From Microcaldota archaeon (GTDB lineage: Archaea; Micrarchaeota; Micrarchaeia; Anstonellales; Bilamarchaeaceae): a stretch of DNA of 59,535 nt. The stretch lies in contig JAKEGJ010000011.1 of the NCBI GenBank assembly GCA_022627495.1, positions 1 to 59,535 of the forward strand. Direction: 5' to 3'. A model generated the notes under the pieces. The model had not been told where the DNA came from. It did no database searches and saw nothing but the letters and a program-made list of their open reading frames with translations. Both the position numbers and the translations under genes were made by a program. Positions 24,359 to 31,768 of this stretch are shown piece after piece (the first letter of the stretch is position 1; each line of letters starts with the position of its first letter).

Positions 24359-25450
24359 TCAATGAGCGCGAGTGGTCCGGGGCTTGGGCTTGCGGAGCTC
24401 TTTCTTCTTGCGGAGAATCTCGTTGATTTCCACTGCAAGCTCGTCTATGCCCTCCTTCAGGGCGCCCCTTTCCGTCTTAAGCGAGATGTGGCCGTCGTCC
24501 GTGTCGAAATAAACGTTCACCACGTACGTGGACTTGCCGCTTTTAACATGGACGCTGGCGTTCCGGATGTTGAACGATTCGCCGAACTTCTCGAGCACGT
24601 GCCCAATCTTGGCGTATATCCTGCTGAAATACGCGGCATCGTCCTGGCTGAGGCCGGATACCTGGATCTGGATGCCGTCTTTGGACATCTCCTGCACTTT
24701 CTTGAATATGTCGAGCGCCGAGACCACGCCGACCGGCTTGCCTTCGGTGACTACTATCACGGTCGAAACCTGCTTGTCTATCATCCTCCTGACGGCTTCC
24801 TCGAGCGTGGCGTTTTCCTTGACAAGTGTTGCTTCCGGCCGCAGGAACTCGGATATCTTCATCTCTTCGACGTTTATCGGCTCGGACATGCGGATGTCCT
24901 TCCGCCCCCCGGTGAGGTTCGGCTTCCCGCTCCAGGTGCCGATATCGTATGTGGAAACGACGCCGATTAATTTGCCCATCCGGGTCACGACCAGCCTGTG
25001 CGTGTCCTTCTCCCTGAGCGTCCGCTTGGCGCTGCCGACAGTCTCGCCCTCGTCGATGATGTACGCCGGGCTGCTCATGAGCTCGGATACCTGCATCTGG
25101 GGGACCATGCTCTCCACGGCCATTTCTTTAAGGAGCTCGACTCTCGTAGTCAGGCCGAGCGGCTTCTTATCCGAGTCGAGCACCGGGAGCGCCTTGAAGT
25201 GGCCGAGGAGGAACGCCTCGACGCGCTCCGGCACGCCCGCAGATTCCATCAAGACTGGCGGCTTTGCTATCACGGTCTCGCATTTCACCTTGTGCGGGTC
25301 GCGTATGCCGTGGCTTATGCAACGGTGGTCGATTATCCCGAAATAACCCCCGTTCTTGGTCACTATGACCGCCGGCGACTCGTCAAGCTCAGTAAGCGCT
25401 TTCGAGAGAGAATCCGAACTATCCAGAACCAATGCCCGTACGATTTCCAT
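24359..25450 (-). CDS. Four-CBS protein with C-terminal HPF/RaiA-like domain
   Basis: 363 residues. Four CBS motifs follow in order: about 1-52 (SLSKALTELDESPAVIV), 58-115 (GHFKALPVLDSDKKPLGL), 122-175 (LREKDTHRLVVTRMGKLIGVV) and 190-245 (QVSTVIVVTEGKPVGVV). CBS pairs sense adenine nucleotides. Residues about 253-350 have the order of the ribosome-hibernation fold: strand IQIQVSGLS, long helix, strands ASVHVKSGKS, YVVNVYFDTD and GHISLKTER, then the final helix DELAVEINEILRKKKELR. The very basic end (KPKPRTTRAH) would suit rRNA contact. This suggests a nucleotide-sensing ribosome factor; that is inference from pattern. It shares a bidirectional TATA with scpA. Confidence 0.8.
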   Translation of the reverse strand: MEIVRALVLDSSDSLSKALTELDESPAVIVTKNGGYFGIIDHRCISHGIRDPHKVKCETVIAKPPVLMESAGVPERVEAFLLGHFKALPVLDSDKKPLGLTTRVELLKEMAVESMVPQMQVSELMSSPAYIIDEGETVGSAKRTLREKDTHRLVVTRMGKLIGVVSTYDIGTWSGKPNLTGGRKDIRMSEPINVEEMKISEFLRPEATLVKENATLEEAVRRMIDKQVSTVIVVTEGKPVGVVSALDIFKKVQEMSKDGIQIQVSGLSQDDAAYFSRIYAKIGHVLEKFGESFNIRNASVHVKSGKSTYVVNVYFDTDDGHISLKTERGALKEGIDELAVEINEILRKKKELRKPKPRTTRAH

Positions 25451-25476
25451 AAGTTGCCACGCCTCGCGCAGTTGTT

Positions 25477-25489
25477 AAATTATATAAAG
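25477..25489. promoter_or_regulatory. Bidirectional TATA between CBS-HPF gene and scpA
   Basis: The stretch AAATTATATAAAG reads as a TATA box on both strands. It lies about 27 bases before the scpA ATG (25512) and 27-35 bases before the CBS gene ATG (25450). With only 61 bases between the two starts, both genes probably share this element and give leaderless or near-leaderless transcripts. Confidence 0.6.
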
Positions 25490-25511
25490 TAAATAGGTAT
25501 ATAAACCATAT

Positions 25512-26240
25512 ATGGCGAACCAGGTGCAGTTGCAGCCGCTCCAGCAGTTCTCCTACATAGAAAACATGGTCTCGAAACCGACCTGGAAAGACATACTTCT
25601 CGAATTGATCGCGTCCAACTCCATCGACCCATGGAACATCGACCTCATAACGCTCGCCGACGGCTTCATCCGGAAAGTCAAGGAGATGGAGCGCATGGAT
25701 TTCGTGGTCCAGGCCAACGTCATCCTCGCGGCATCGATACTCCTCAAATACAAGAGCGATTACCTAAAAGCGCTCAGCGTTCAGACGGAAATTCCCGAAT
25801 TCGCCGCGGCGGACGAGGCGGGCTTCCCGGAACCGGAGGCGCTCCCGCAGCTCACCCTCTCCTCCCGCATCCCGCCCAAGCGGCAGATAACCCTGGACGA
25901 GCTCGTTTCCGAGATGGAGCGCATCATCAAGTACGACGAAGTGGAGCGCGTCCGCATCCCCAGGGGCGGGATACTGGAGACAATCGACATGGACCTGGGC
26001 GAGCGCAACATAGAAGAGGACATGGCGCTCACGATGGCGCAGGTCCGGGAGAACACAGATTCGGAAGGCTGGTCGCTATTCTCCCGCCTGATAGCTGGCA
26101 GAGACATGCGCGACACGGTCTATACGCTCCTCTGCGTCCTCCACCTCGTCCAGCTGGGCTCATTGGACCTGAAGCAGGACAAGATGTTCGGCGAGATTTT
26201 CATTTTCGTTCCCAAGGAAAAACAGGCCGCTCCGGAATAG
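25512..26240 (+). CDS. scpA: Segregation and condensation protein A (kleisin)
   Basis: Kleisin that bridges the heads of an SMC dimer in chromosome organisation. 242 residues. The N-terminal signature WKDILLELIASNSIDPWNIDLI and AASILLKYKSDYL bind the SMC neck. A charged linker leads to the C-terminal winged helix (TVYTLLCVLHLVQLGSLDLKQ, about 195-235) that binds the SMC cap. Neither smc nor scpB is adjacent, so they must lie elsewhere. The start is supported by a TATA box 27 bases upstream. Confidence 0.9.
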   Translation: MANQVQLQPLQQFSYIENMVSKPTWKDILLELIASNSIDPWNIDLITLADGFIRKVKEMERMDFVVQANVILAASILLKYKSDYLKALSVQTEIPEFAAADEAGFPEPEALPQLTLSSRIPPKRQITLDELVSEMERIIKYDEVERVRIPRGGILETIDMDLGERNIEEDMALTMAQVRENTDSEGWSLFSRLIAGRDMRDTVYTLLCVLHLVQLGSLDLKQDKMFGEIFIFVPKEKQAAPE

Positions 26241-26429
26241 CTTCGGGCCTGCGTTTTCGGAGGGGCGCGTATTCTTCTGATGGACAATTCCCGAAATCCA
26301 GCTCACGCCCGGGAAGGGGGGGGTGCGTGGAGAAAAAGCCTGGATAAATAAAATGATAAATAATAAAAAGAAAAAATCACTCGATGTTCGAGAAACCTGT
26401 TTCTCGGACAGTTGTGGCCGGATCGCCGG
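26241..26429. other. Intergenic region between scpA and sepF with G8 tract and hairpin
   Basis: Convergent gap of 189 bases. It holds a run of eight G at 26316-26323, a perfect hairpin CGAGAAA/TTTCTCG at 26389-26406 that may terminate one of the genes, and a 10-bp copy of the sepF 3' end (TCACTCGATG at 26377-26386 and again at 26430-26439). No gene seen. Confidence 0.55.
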
Positions 26430-26810
26430 TCACTCGATGACGGTCGCGCCCGGCTTCGCCTTCGGCTTTGATTTCACGATTTTCACGTTCGCCGGGGTGA
26501 GCAGGATCATCTCGTTCGAAAGGAGCGCTATGTCGCCGTTAATCCTTCCGGCGTGCGTCTTCAGTTTCGAGATTATTCCCTTCAGCCGGTTCGGCTGCTT
26601 GGAAAGCGGGATCACGTTCAGGATGATGATGTTCTTCGAGCCGAGCTCCTTGAGCGCCATCTCTCCGTCGCCTTCGTTCCTCAAATCAACCCTCTTCACA
26701 TAGAAATCTGCAGGGGGGCTAACGACGTCTCCCTCGGTTCCCATCAGCTCTTCAAGGTCAGGCACTTCTGGTTCTTCATTCTTACCCAAAATCTTATCGA
26801 AAAGTCCCAT
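26430..26810 (-). CDS. sepF: SepF-like cell division protein
   Basis: Membrane anchor for FtsZ in archaea. 126 residues. The start MGLFDKILGK is the amphipathic membrane-targeting helix of archaeal SepF. A short acidic linker is followed by the globular core (about 38-115): YVKRVDLRNEGDGEMALKEL, NIIILNVIPLSKQPNRLKG, INGDIALLSNEMILLTPANV. A short Lys/Pro-rich tail ends the protein. ftsZ is not in the window. A TATA-like TTTAAAAAG lies at about 26866-26876. Confidence 0.9.
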   Translation of the reverse strand: MGLFDKILGKNEEPEVPDLEELMGTEGDVVSPPADFYVKRVDLRNEGDGEMALKELGSKNIIILNVIPLSKQPNRLKGIISKLKTHAGRINGDIALLSNEMILLTPANVKIVKSKPKAKPGATVIE

Positions 26811-26980
26811 TCTATCACCACTTTACTGCATGGAATATTCTCTAATGCTCTCTTTAAGGCAATTACTTTTTAAATCTGACATGCGTCGGAGCGCGCCCTA
26901 TCGCGCCTGCATGCATGCGTATGCCGCCAATCCCTGCGGGAGCATACTATTATAGACGGCGCTTCGCACCCGGGCGAGTT

Positions 26981-27032
26981 CTTTTTAAACCTTAACATTA
27001 TCTAATTCCCTGCTTTTAAGGGAAAAAGGTGA
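26981..27032 (+). promoter_or_regulatory. hppA promoter and ribosome binding site
   Basis: TATA-like CTTTTTAAACC at 26981-26991 predicts a start near 27011-27016. AAAGGTGA at 27025-27032 is a good Shine-Dalgarno 4 bases before the ATG at 27037. A short TCCCT/AGGGA stem (27007-27023) directly precedes it. The gap 26811-26980 also has a GC-rich stretch (26886-26975) without recognised content. Confidence 0.5.
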
Positions 27033-27036
27033 ACAA

Positions 27037-29031
27037 ATGGTAGACGCAATTCTGTTAGCAATAGGCGCAGGCGTCCTTACGCTTCTCTATGCGGGATTCA
27101 CCGCGTACCGCGTAATCCGGGCGCCGGGCGGAAGCGAGAAGATGCGCGATATCGCGAAAGCCATCCAGGAGGGCGCGAACGCCTTCCTGATGAGGCAGTA
27201 CAAGACACTCGCGCCCATCGTGCTCGTCCTCTTCGCCCTCATCGCGTTCGGGGTGAACGTCCCGACCGCACTCTCGTTCCTTGCAGGCGTGGTGTCATCC
27301 GCGCTCGCAGGCTATATCGGCATGCAGGTCTCCGTCCGCGCGAACGTTCGCGTGGCCGAAGCAGCAAAGTCCGGCATGCAGCCGGCCCTCGGACTCGCAT
27401 TCAGCGGCGGCGCGGTGACCGGCATGGCCCTTGCGGGCCTCGGCCTGATAGGCGTTTCGGCGCTTTATTCGGCATTCGGCAGCCTCGCCCCCCTCATCGG
27501 GTACGGCTTCGGCGCCTCCCTGATTTCGCTCTTCGCCCGTGTCGGCGGAGGCATCTACACCAAGGCCGCTGACGTCGGCGCAGACCTTGTCGGCAAGGTC
27601 GAGAAGGGCATTCCCGAAGACGACCCCCGCAACCCGGCCGTAATAGCGGACAACGTCGGCGACAATGTCGGCGACTGCGCCGGGATGGCCGCGGACGTCT
27701 TCGAGTCGTTCGTGGTGACCGTAATCGCCGCGATGCTTATCGGCCTGACGTTCACGGCCGCAAGCCCGCTTGTAACCGTGCCCCTGGGCATAGCGGCATT
27801 GGGCGTCATATCAAGCATAATCGGCTCGCTTTTCGTGCGGACCGGAAAAGACAACAAAATCATGCCCGCTTTCTACAAAGGCGTACTTGCCAGCGCGCTC
27901 CTCATGATAGTGCTCTCGTACCTTTACCTGGGCAACCTGGAGGCGGCCGAGCTCCCGGCGATGTCGCTTTTCGCCTCGGTGATAATGGGCGTCGTGGTGA
28001 CGATACTCCTTTTCGTAATCAGCGAGTATTACACGGCGACCGAATACAAGCCCGTGCGCGACGTGGCGAAAGCCGCGTCCACCGGCGCAGGCACGAACAT
28101 CATATCCGGCCTGGCAATCGGCATGGAATCCACGGCGCTTCCCACGCTGGTTATTATCGCAGCCATAGTCGTGTCGTTCAAGGTGGCGGGCTTATACGGC
28201 ATCGCACTGGCTGCGGCCTCGATGCTCTCCCTCAGCGCCATCGTGATTGCGATTGACGCCTACGGCCCGATTACCGACAACGCCGGCGGAATCGCAGAGA
28301 TGTCCGGCCTTCCCGAGAAGGTGCGGAAGGTGACCGATGCCCTCGATGCCGTAGGGAACACGACAAAGGCGACGACCAAGGGCTACGCGATAGGCGGAGC
28401 CGCCCTTGGCGCCCTGGCGCTATTCGTGGCGTACGCCGAGGAAACGCACCTCACGGTCGTCAACCTGCTCTCTACGCCGGTAGTAATCGGCCTGTTCATA
28501 GGGGCCCTCCTGCCGTTCATCTTCTCCAGCCTGCTCATGCTCGCCGTAGGGCGGGCAGCCTTCCAGATAGTCGAGGAGGTCCGCAGGCAGTTCCGGGAAA
28601 TCCCGGGCCTGATGGAGGGCAAGGGGCGCGCTGATTATGCGCGTTGCGTGGACATTTCAGCCGCGACAGCCCTGCGGGAGCTTGCAGTCCCCGGACTGCT
28701 TGCTGTTCTTACCCCGCTTGCCGTCGGCCTGGCGTTCGGCCCGGCTGCCCTCGGAGGCCTCCTTGCCGGAGTGATAGCGAGCGGGCTGATGCTGGCACTC
28801 ATGATGACGACTGCCGGCGCTGCTTGGGACAATGCCAAGAAATACATCGAGCAGGGCAACCTGGGCGGCAAGGGCAGCGAGACGCACAAGGCGGCGGTGG
28901 TCGGCGACACGGTCGGCGACCCGCTGAAAGACACGGCAGGCCCGGCGCTGAACGCCCTGATTAAGGTGGTGAACACGGTTTCGCTGGTGTTCGCGGCCTT
29001 CATCGTGGCGAACTCCCTCAGCCTGCTTTGA
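27037..29031 (+). CDS. hppA: Membrane proton-pumping pyrophosphatase, K+-independent type
   Basis: Couples hydrolysis of pyrophosphate to export of protons. 664 residues with about 15-16 hydrophobic helices. The pyrophosphate site is intact: DVGADLVGKVE, DDPRNPAVIADNVGDNVGDCAG, and near the end TVGDPLKDTAGPALNAL. In GNTTKATTKG (about 441-450) the Lys after NTT marks the K+-independent class; K+-dependent enzymes have Ala there. It therefore should pump H+ and not need potassium. It can recover energy from the pyrophosphate released by the many ligases of the cell. A T-rich terminator follows. Confidence 0.96.
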   Translation: MVDAILLAIGAGVLTLLYAGFTAYRVIRAPGGSEKMRDIAKAIQEGANAFLMRQYKTLAPIVLVLFALIAFGVNVPTALSFLAGVVSSALAGYIGMQVSVRANVRVAEAAKSGMQPALGLAFSGGAVTGMALAGLGLIGVSALYSAFGSLAPLIGYGFGASLISLFARVGGGIYTKAADVGADLVGKVEKGIPEDDPRNPAVIADNVGDNVGDCAGMAADVFESFVVTVIAAMLIGLTFTAASPLVTVPLGIAALGVISSIIGSLFVRTGKDNKIMPAFYKGVLASALLMIVLSYLYLGNLEAAELPAMSLFASVIMGVVVTILLFVISEYYTATEYKPVRDVAKAASTGAGTNIISGLAIGMESTALPTLVIIAAIVVSFKVAGLYGIALAAASMLSLSAIVIAIDAYGPITDNAGGIAEMSGLPEKVRKVTDALDAVGNTTKATTKGYAIGGAALGALALFVAYAEETHLTVVNLLSTPVVIGLFIGALLPFIFSSLLMLAVGRAAFQIVEEVRRQFREIPGLMEGKGRADYARCVDISAATALRELAVPGLLAVLTPLAVGLAFGPAALGGLLAGVIASGLMLALMMTTAGAAWDNAKKYIEQGNLGGKGSETHKAAVVGDTVGDPLKDTAGPALNALIKVVNTVSLVFAAFIVANSLSLL

Positions 29032-29058
29032 TTTTTTTAATTTTTTAATTCTCTCCTT
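29032..29058 (+). terminator. T-rich terminator after hppA
   Basis: Two runs of six or seven T and one of four follow the stop codon within 27 bases, before the convergent GGDEF gene. Typical archaeal oligo-T terminator. Confidence 0.5.
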
Positions 29059-29059
29059 T

Positions 29060-29761
29060 TCATCTGACGAGGTTCCCGGCGGCCAGGACCTCCCCTCCGA
29101 GATAGATATAGGTCCGGTTCTTGCCTTTTTTCTTGGCTTCCTGCTCCGCCTCGTTGGCCTTGTCTATCAGCGTGTCGAGGCTGTCACCCGAGCCCAGCCG
29201 GGCGACTCCTACGCTGATTGTCACATGGACGGCCTCGCCTCCGGTATGGGGTGTGATGGCGAGCCCCGCCACCTTTTTCCTGATCCTTTCAGCAGTCCTG
29301 CAGGCCGTCCTGAAGGATTTCAATTCGGGAAGCAGGATCACGAATTCCTCCCCGCCTATGCGGAAGACGCTGTCATACGGCCTCAGGCTCGCCTCGACCG
29401 TCTTCACCACGTCCTTTAGCACCATGTCGCCGGTCGTCTCGCCGTACTCCTTGTTGAACAGCCCGAAATTGTCTATGTCAAAAAAAAGCATGAAAAGCTT
29501 CTTGCTCCTGAAGCGCTCGGTCTTGGAGCACTCGTCGGGGAATTTCTTTTCCAGGCCCCTGCGGTTGAACGCGCCTGTCAGGGGGTCGGTGAGCAGCTGC
29601 TCCTCCGCGGTTGTCCTGCGGGCTTCCTCGACCATCAGGCTGTTCCGCAACTCGTGGAGCTGCCGCGTAAGCGTGAGGACCTTGTCCTTCTGCTCCCGCA
29701 AATGGTGGCAGCCGCCGGCATCAGGGCATGGCTCTTTGCACAGCTTCTTTCCCCCATTCAT
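29060..29761 (-). CDS. GGDEF-domain protein, predicted diguanylate cyclase
   Basis: 233 residues. N-terminal Cys-rich stretch (CKEPCPDAGGCHH, residues 8-20), then a coiled coil (about 22-57), then a full GGDEF domain: DPLTGAFNRRGL, FFDIDNFGLFNKEYG, RIGGEEF at 134-140, and VTISVGVA. The active-site variant GGEEF is competent in characterised cyclases, and the RxxD inhibitory site (RPYD, 127-130) sits exactly five residues before it. The predicted product is cyclic di-GMP. A TATA box (TTATAAACA, near 29786-29794) lies about 28 bases before the ATG. Such domains are rare in archaea, so bacterial origin is likely. No EAL or PilZ gene is nearby. Confidence 0.88.
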   Translation of the reverse strand: MNGGKKLCKEPCPDAGGCHHLREQKDKVLTLTRQLHELRNSLMVEEARRTTAEEQLLTDPLTGAFNRRGLEKKFPDECSKTERFRSKKLFMLFFDIDNFGLFNKEYGETTGDMVLKDVVKTVEASLRPYDSVFRIGGEEFVILLPELKSFRTACRTAERIRKKVAGLAITPHTGGEAVHVTISVGVARLGSGDSLDTLIDKANEAEQEAKKKGKNRTYIYLGGEVLAAGNLVR

Positions 29762-29844
29762 GTTTTACAAATTGTCTGAATGTGTTTATAACCCTATCCG
29801 CGCCATTCAAAAACCTTGTTTCCGTTTTACGTATCGCTGTTCCT

Positions 29845-30402
29845 ATGGAATCCCCGGACGTGCCGTGGGCGAAAAGGGAGGATGGCCGCGTAAAAAAGCG
29901 GCTGGACGAGAAGCCGAGCAGGGCCGCGGTCTTTTTCCTTGAATTCCTCGAATCCAAAGGCGTCAGGAGAGGCCGGCTAATCGACCTCGGCTGCGGGGCG
30001 GGGAGGAACGCAGTCTTCTTCGCCGAGGCGGGTTTCGAAGTGCATGCCGTAGACCGCTCCGAGGACGTCCTGAAGGACATAGACCTCCACGGGGTGATGC
30101 CGCACTGCCACAGCGTCACGGACTACTGGCTATTCGAAGACGATTTTTTCGATTTCGCCCTGGATATCTTCTGCTTCTGCGAGCAGGAGGATTCCGGGCG
30201 GCGCGCATTCTACCTTGCCGAGATGCTCCGGGTGCTCAAGCAGGGCGGATACCTCCTGCTCAGCGTCCCTTCCGATGCCTTCCAGAAGGAAACGGTGGGC
30301 GCGATGTTCGAAGGTTTCGAAATCCTCGCATCCGAAGAGGCCGAGGACCGCATTCACGGAAAGAGCAGGAAGGCGCTCAACCTGATCCTCAGGAAAAAAT
30401 GA
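29845..30402 (+). CDS. SAM-dependent methyltransferase, class I
   Basis: 185 residues from the ATG at 29845; the reading from 29728 overlaps the promoter of the GGDEF gene. Motif I is LIDLGCGAGRNAVFFAEAG, motif II ends with the acidic residue in VHAVDRS, and motif post-III is LRVLKQGGYLLLSVPS. The family resembles Tellurite-resistance TehB or small-molecule methyltransferases. The substrate is unknown. No membrane segment. It is divergent from the GGDEF gene. Confidence 0.78.
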   Translation: MESPDVPWAKREDGRVKKRLDEKPSRAAVFFLEFLESKGVRRGRLIDLGCGAGRNAVFFAEAGFEVHAVDRSEDVLKDIDLHGVMPHCHSVTDYWLFEDDFFDFALDIFCFCEQEDSGRRAFYLAEMLRVLKQGGYLLLSVPSDAFQKETVGAMFEGFEILASEEAEDRIHGKSRKALNLILRKK

Positions 30403-30418
30403 CCGGCCGCCTGGCCGA

Positions 30419-30740
30419 TTACCAGGCGCACCTTTCCTCGGTCGGCATGAAAGGCCCGTCCTCCAATACCGTGAACTCGTGATGCTTCTCCCCGGGTTTC
30501 GGCCGTGGCGACTGCGTCTCATGAGCTTTTTTCGCCTTCGGGTCCGGCCTGTCATAGAGCCCCGGCCCGGGCAGGGGCGCCCCGACTCCCGGGAACGTCA
30601 CGCCCCACATCTCGCGGTCGTATAGAAGTTCCGCGGCACGGAACCCGTTCGGGCTTCTGCCATTCGCTTTCCCTTTTCCAGAATCAGTCCTGTCCGTGCT
30701 GCTGCCTTTACCGTCCTTTGATTTCCAAACACCCTTTCAT
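30419..30740 (-). pseudogene. Small hydrophilic protein gene, probably split by a frameshift
   Basis: From ATG 30610 an intact frame gives 63 residues (MWGVTFPGVGAP ... EERCAW). The same frame is open well upstream of that ATG and looks coding (SPNGFRAAELLYDRE), but has no start codon before a TGA. An ATG at 30740 in another frame would join it if one G of the GGG at its third codon were missing, giving about 107 residues rich in Lys, Gly and Pro. A TATA-like TTTATATACC near 30803-30812 lies upstream. So either the gene is frameshifted, the sequence has an error, or only the short form is made. Confidence 0.4.
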
Positions 30741-30910
30741 ATTTTTCACCCCAATATCGCTGCTTGCGCAGCCGCTTGTGTGGTGGATACCGCGAAATTG
30801 AGGTATATAAAGATGTGTACCAAAATTTTTTTGTTAGTTGCCTCGCCTGCCCACTCGGCGGCGAATGGCGCTTGGATCTGCCGCCCCGGCCTCCCCCGTG
30901 TCAGCCGGCA
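30741..30910. other. Intergenic region with symmetric TATA element
   Basis: GGTATATAAAG near 30801-30811 reads as a TATA box on both strands. To its left lies the frameshifted gene. To its right I see no supported gene before the methyltransferase 3' end at 30911; a 46-residue reading from 30813 is too weak to call. Confidence 0.4.
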
Positions 30911-31720
30911 TTACGTCCCGGTGGCAGCTTGTCCCTGCTTCTGCAGGGTGTAGACAAGAATCTCATTGTCCGGATTTGCGGGCGATGAGAAGTGGAACGT
31001 GTCTTCGCCGAGTACCTGGAATCCTGTGAGTTCGATAAGCCTAAGCACATCCGTAGACCGATATGTCCGGTCATCACTGGATGTGAAATAAAGCTGGCGG
31101 TCGAGCTTCCGTATGTCCGGGTCGGTACATTCCCTGTAGTCCAGCTGCTTGAGCACGAACGTTTCACGCATCCCGCCGCGTTCGAAGGTGATTCCCACAT
31201 CGGAAATCTTTCCGCCCTGCCGCGCGTAGTACTCGTAGAACGCGTCGTTATAAGGATTGCCGAATATCCGGAAATTCACCGCGCAACGCCCTCCGGGGCG
31301 CAGCATGTGCATTAGGGCGCCGAGCATGTGCACCGGTTCATACACCACCGCGTTCAGCGCGATGCCGGCATCCGCGACGCCGGCGTCGACCGATTTCCCA
31401 ATGCATCTCACGTCCGCCGCTATCAGCCTGGCGTCCGGAAGCCTCTCGCGCGTCGAGGTCTGGAGCACCCTGGCAGAGATATCCACCCCGATCAGGTCAA
31501 CGTCCAAAAATCCCCTCATGAATTCGAGTTCGTACCCGTGGCCGCAGGCCACGTCGGCTACGACTACACGCTGCCCCGGCCTGTCAGCCCTGGCGGCCTC
31601 CAGGAGCGGCAGGTGGAACTTCCGGAAATAATCCGGGTTCTTTGCGGGCGTGTTTATCTTGCTGGAATAGGCTGCGCCGCTTAGCGCTCCATAATCCGGC
31701 CTGGGGGAATTGCCTTTCAT
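30911..31720 (-). CDS. SAM-dependent methyltransferase, class I
   Basis: 269 residues. Motif I is VVVADVACGHGYELEFM, motif II VDLIGVDIS, and MLRPGGRCAVNFRIFG is the post-III strand and loop. The N-terminus has YSSKINTPAKNPDYFRKFH, a lid region. After the Rossmann core there are about 90 residues, including ERGGMRETFVLKQLD and LRLIELTGFQVLGEDTFHF. The latter resembles the C-terminal cap of small-molecule methyltransferases of the UbiE or glycine-sarcosine type. The substrate is unknown. Not similar enough to the gene at 29845 to be a recent copy. Confidence 0.78.
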   Translation of the reverse strand: MKGNSPRPDYGALSGAAYSSKINTPAKNPDYFRKFHLPLLEAARADRPGQRVVVADVACGHGYELEFMRGFLDVDLIGVDISARVLQTSTRERLPDARLIAADVRCIGKSVDAGVADAGIALNAVVYEPVHMLGALMHMLRPGGRCAVNFRIFGNPYNDAFYEYYARQGGKISDVGITFERGGMRETFVLKQLDYRECTDPDIRKLDRQLYFTSSDDRTYRSTDVLRLIELTGFQVLGEDTFHFSSPANPDNEILVYTLQKQGQAATGT

Positions 31721-31768
31721 GTGTCTAAACGTGGGTGATAGTGCTTAAAATACCCTCGCCCGCCGGAT

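Noticed and set aside
30813-30953. 46-codon reading with signal-like start (MCTKIFLLVASPAHS)
   Set aside because: It lies after a TATA element but ends inside the antisense of the methyltransferase gene, and the second half looks random.
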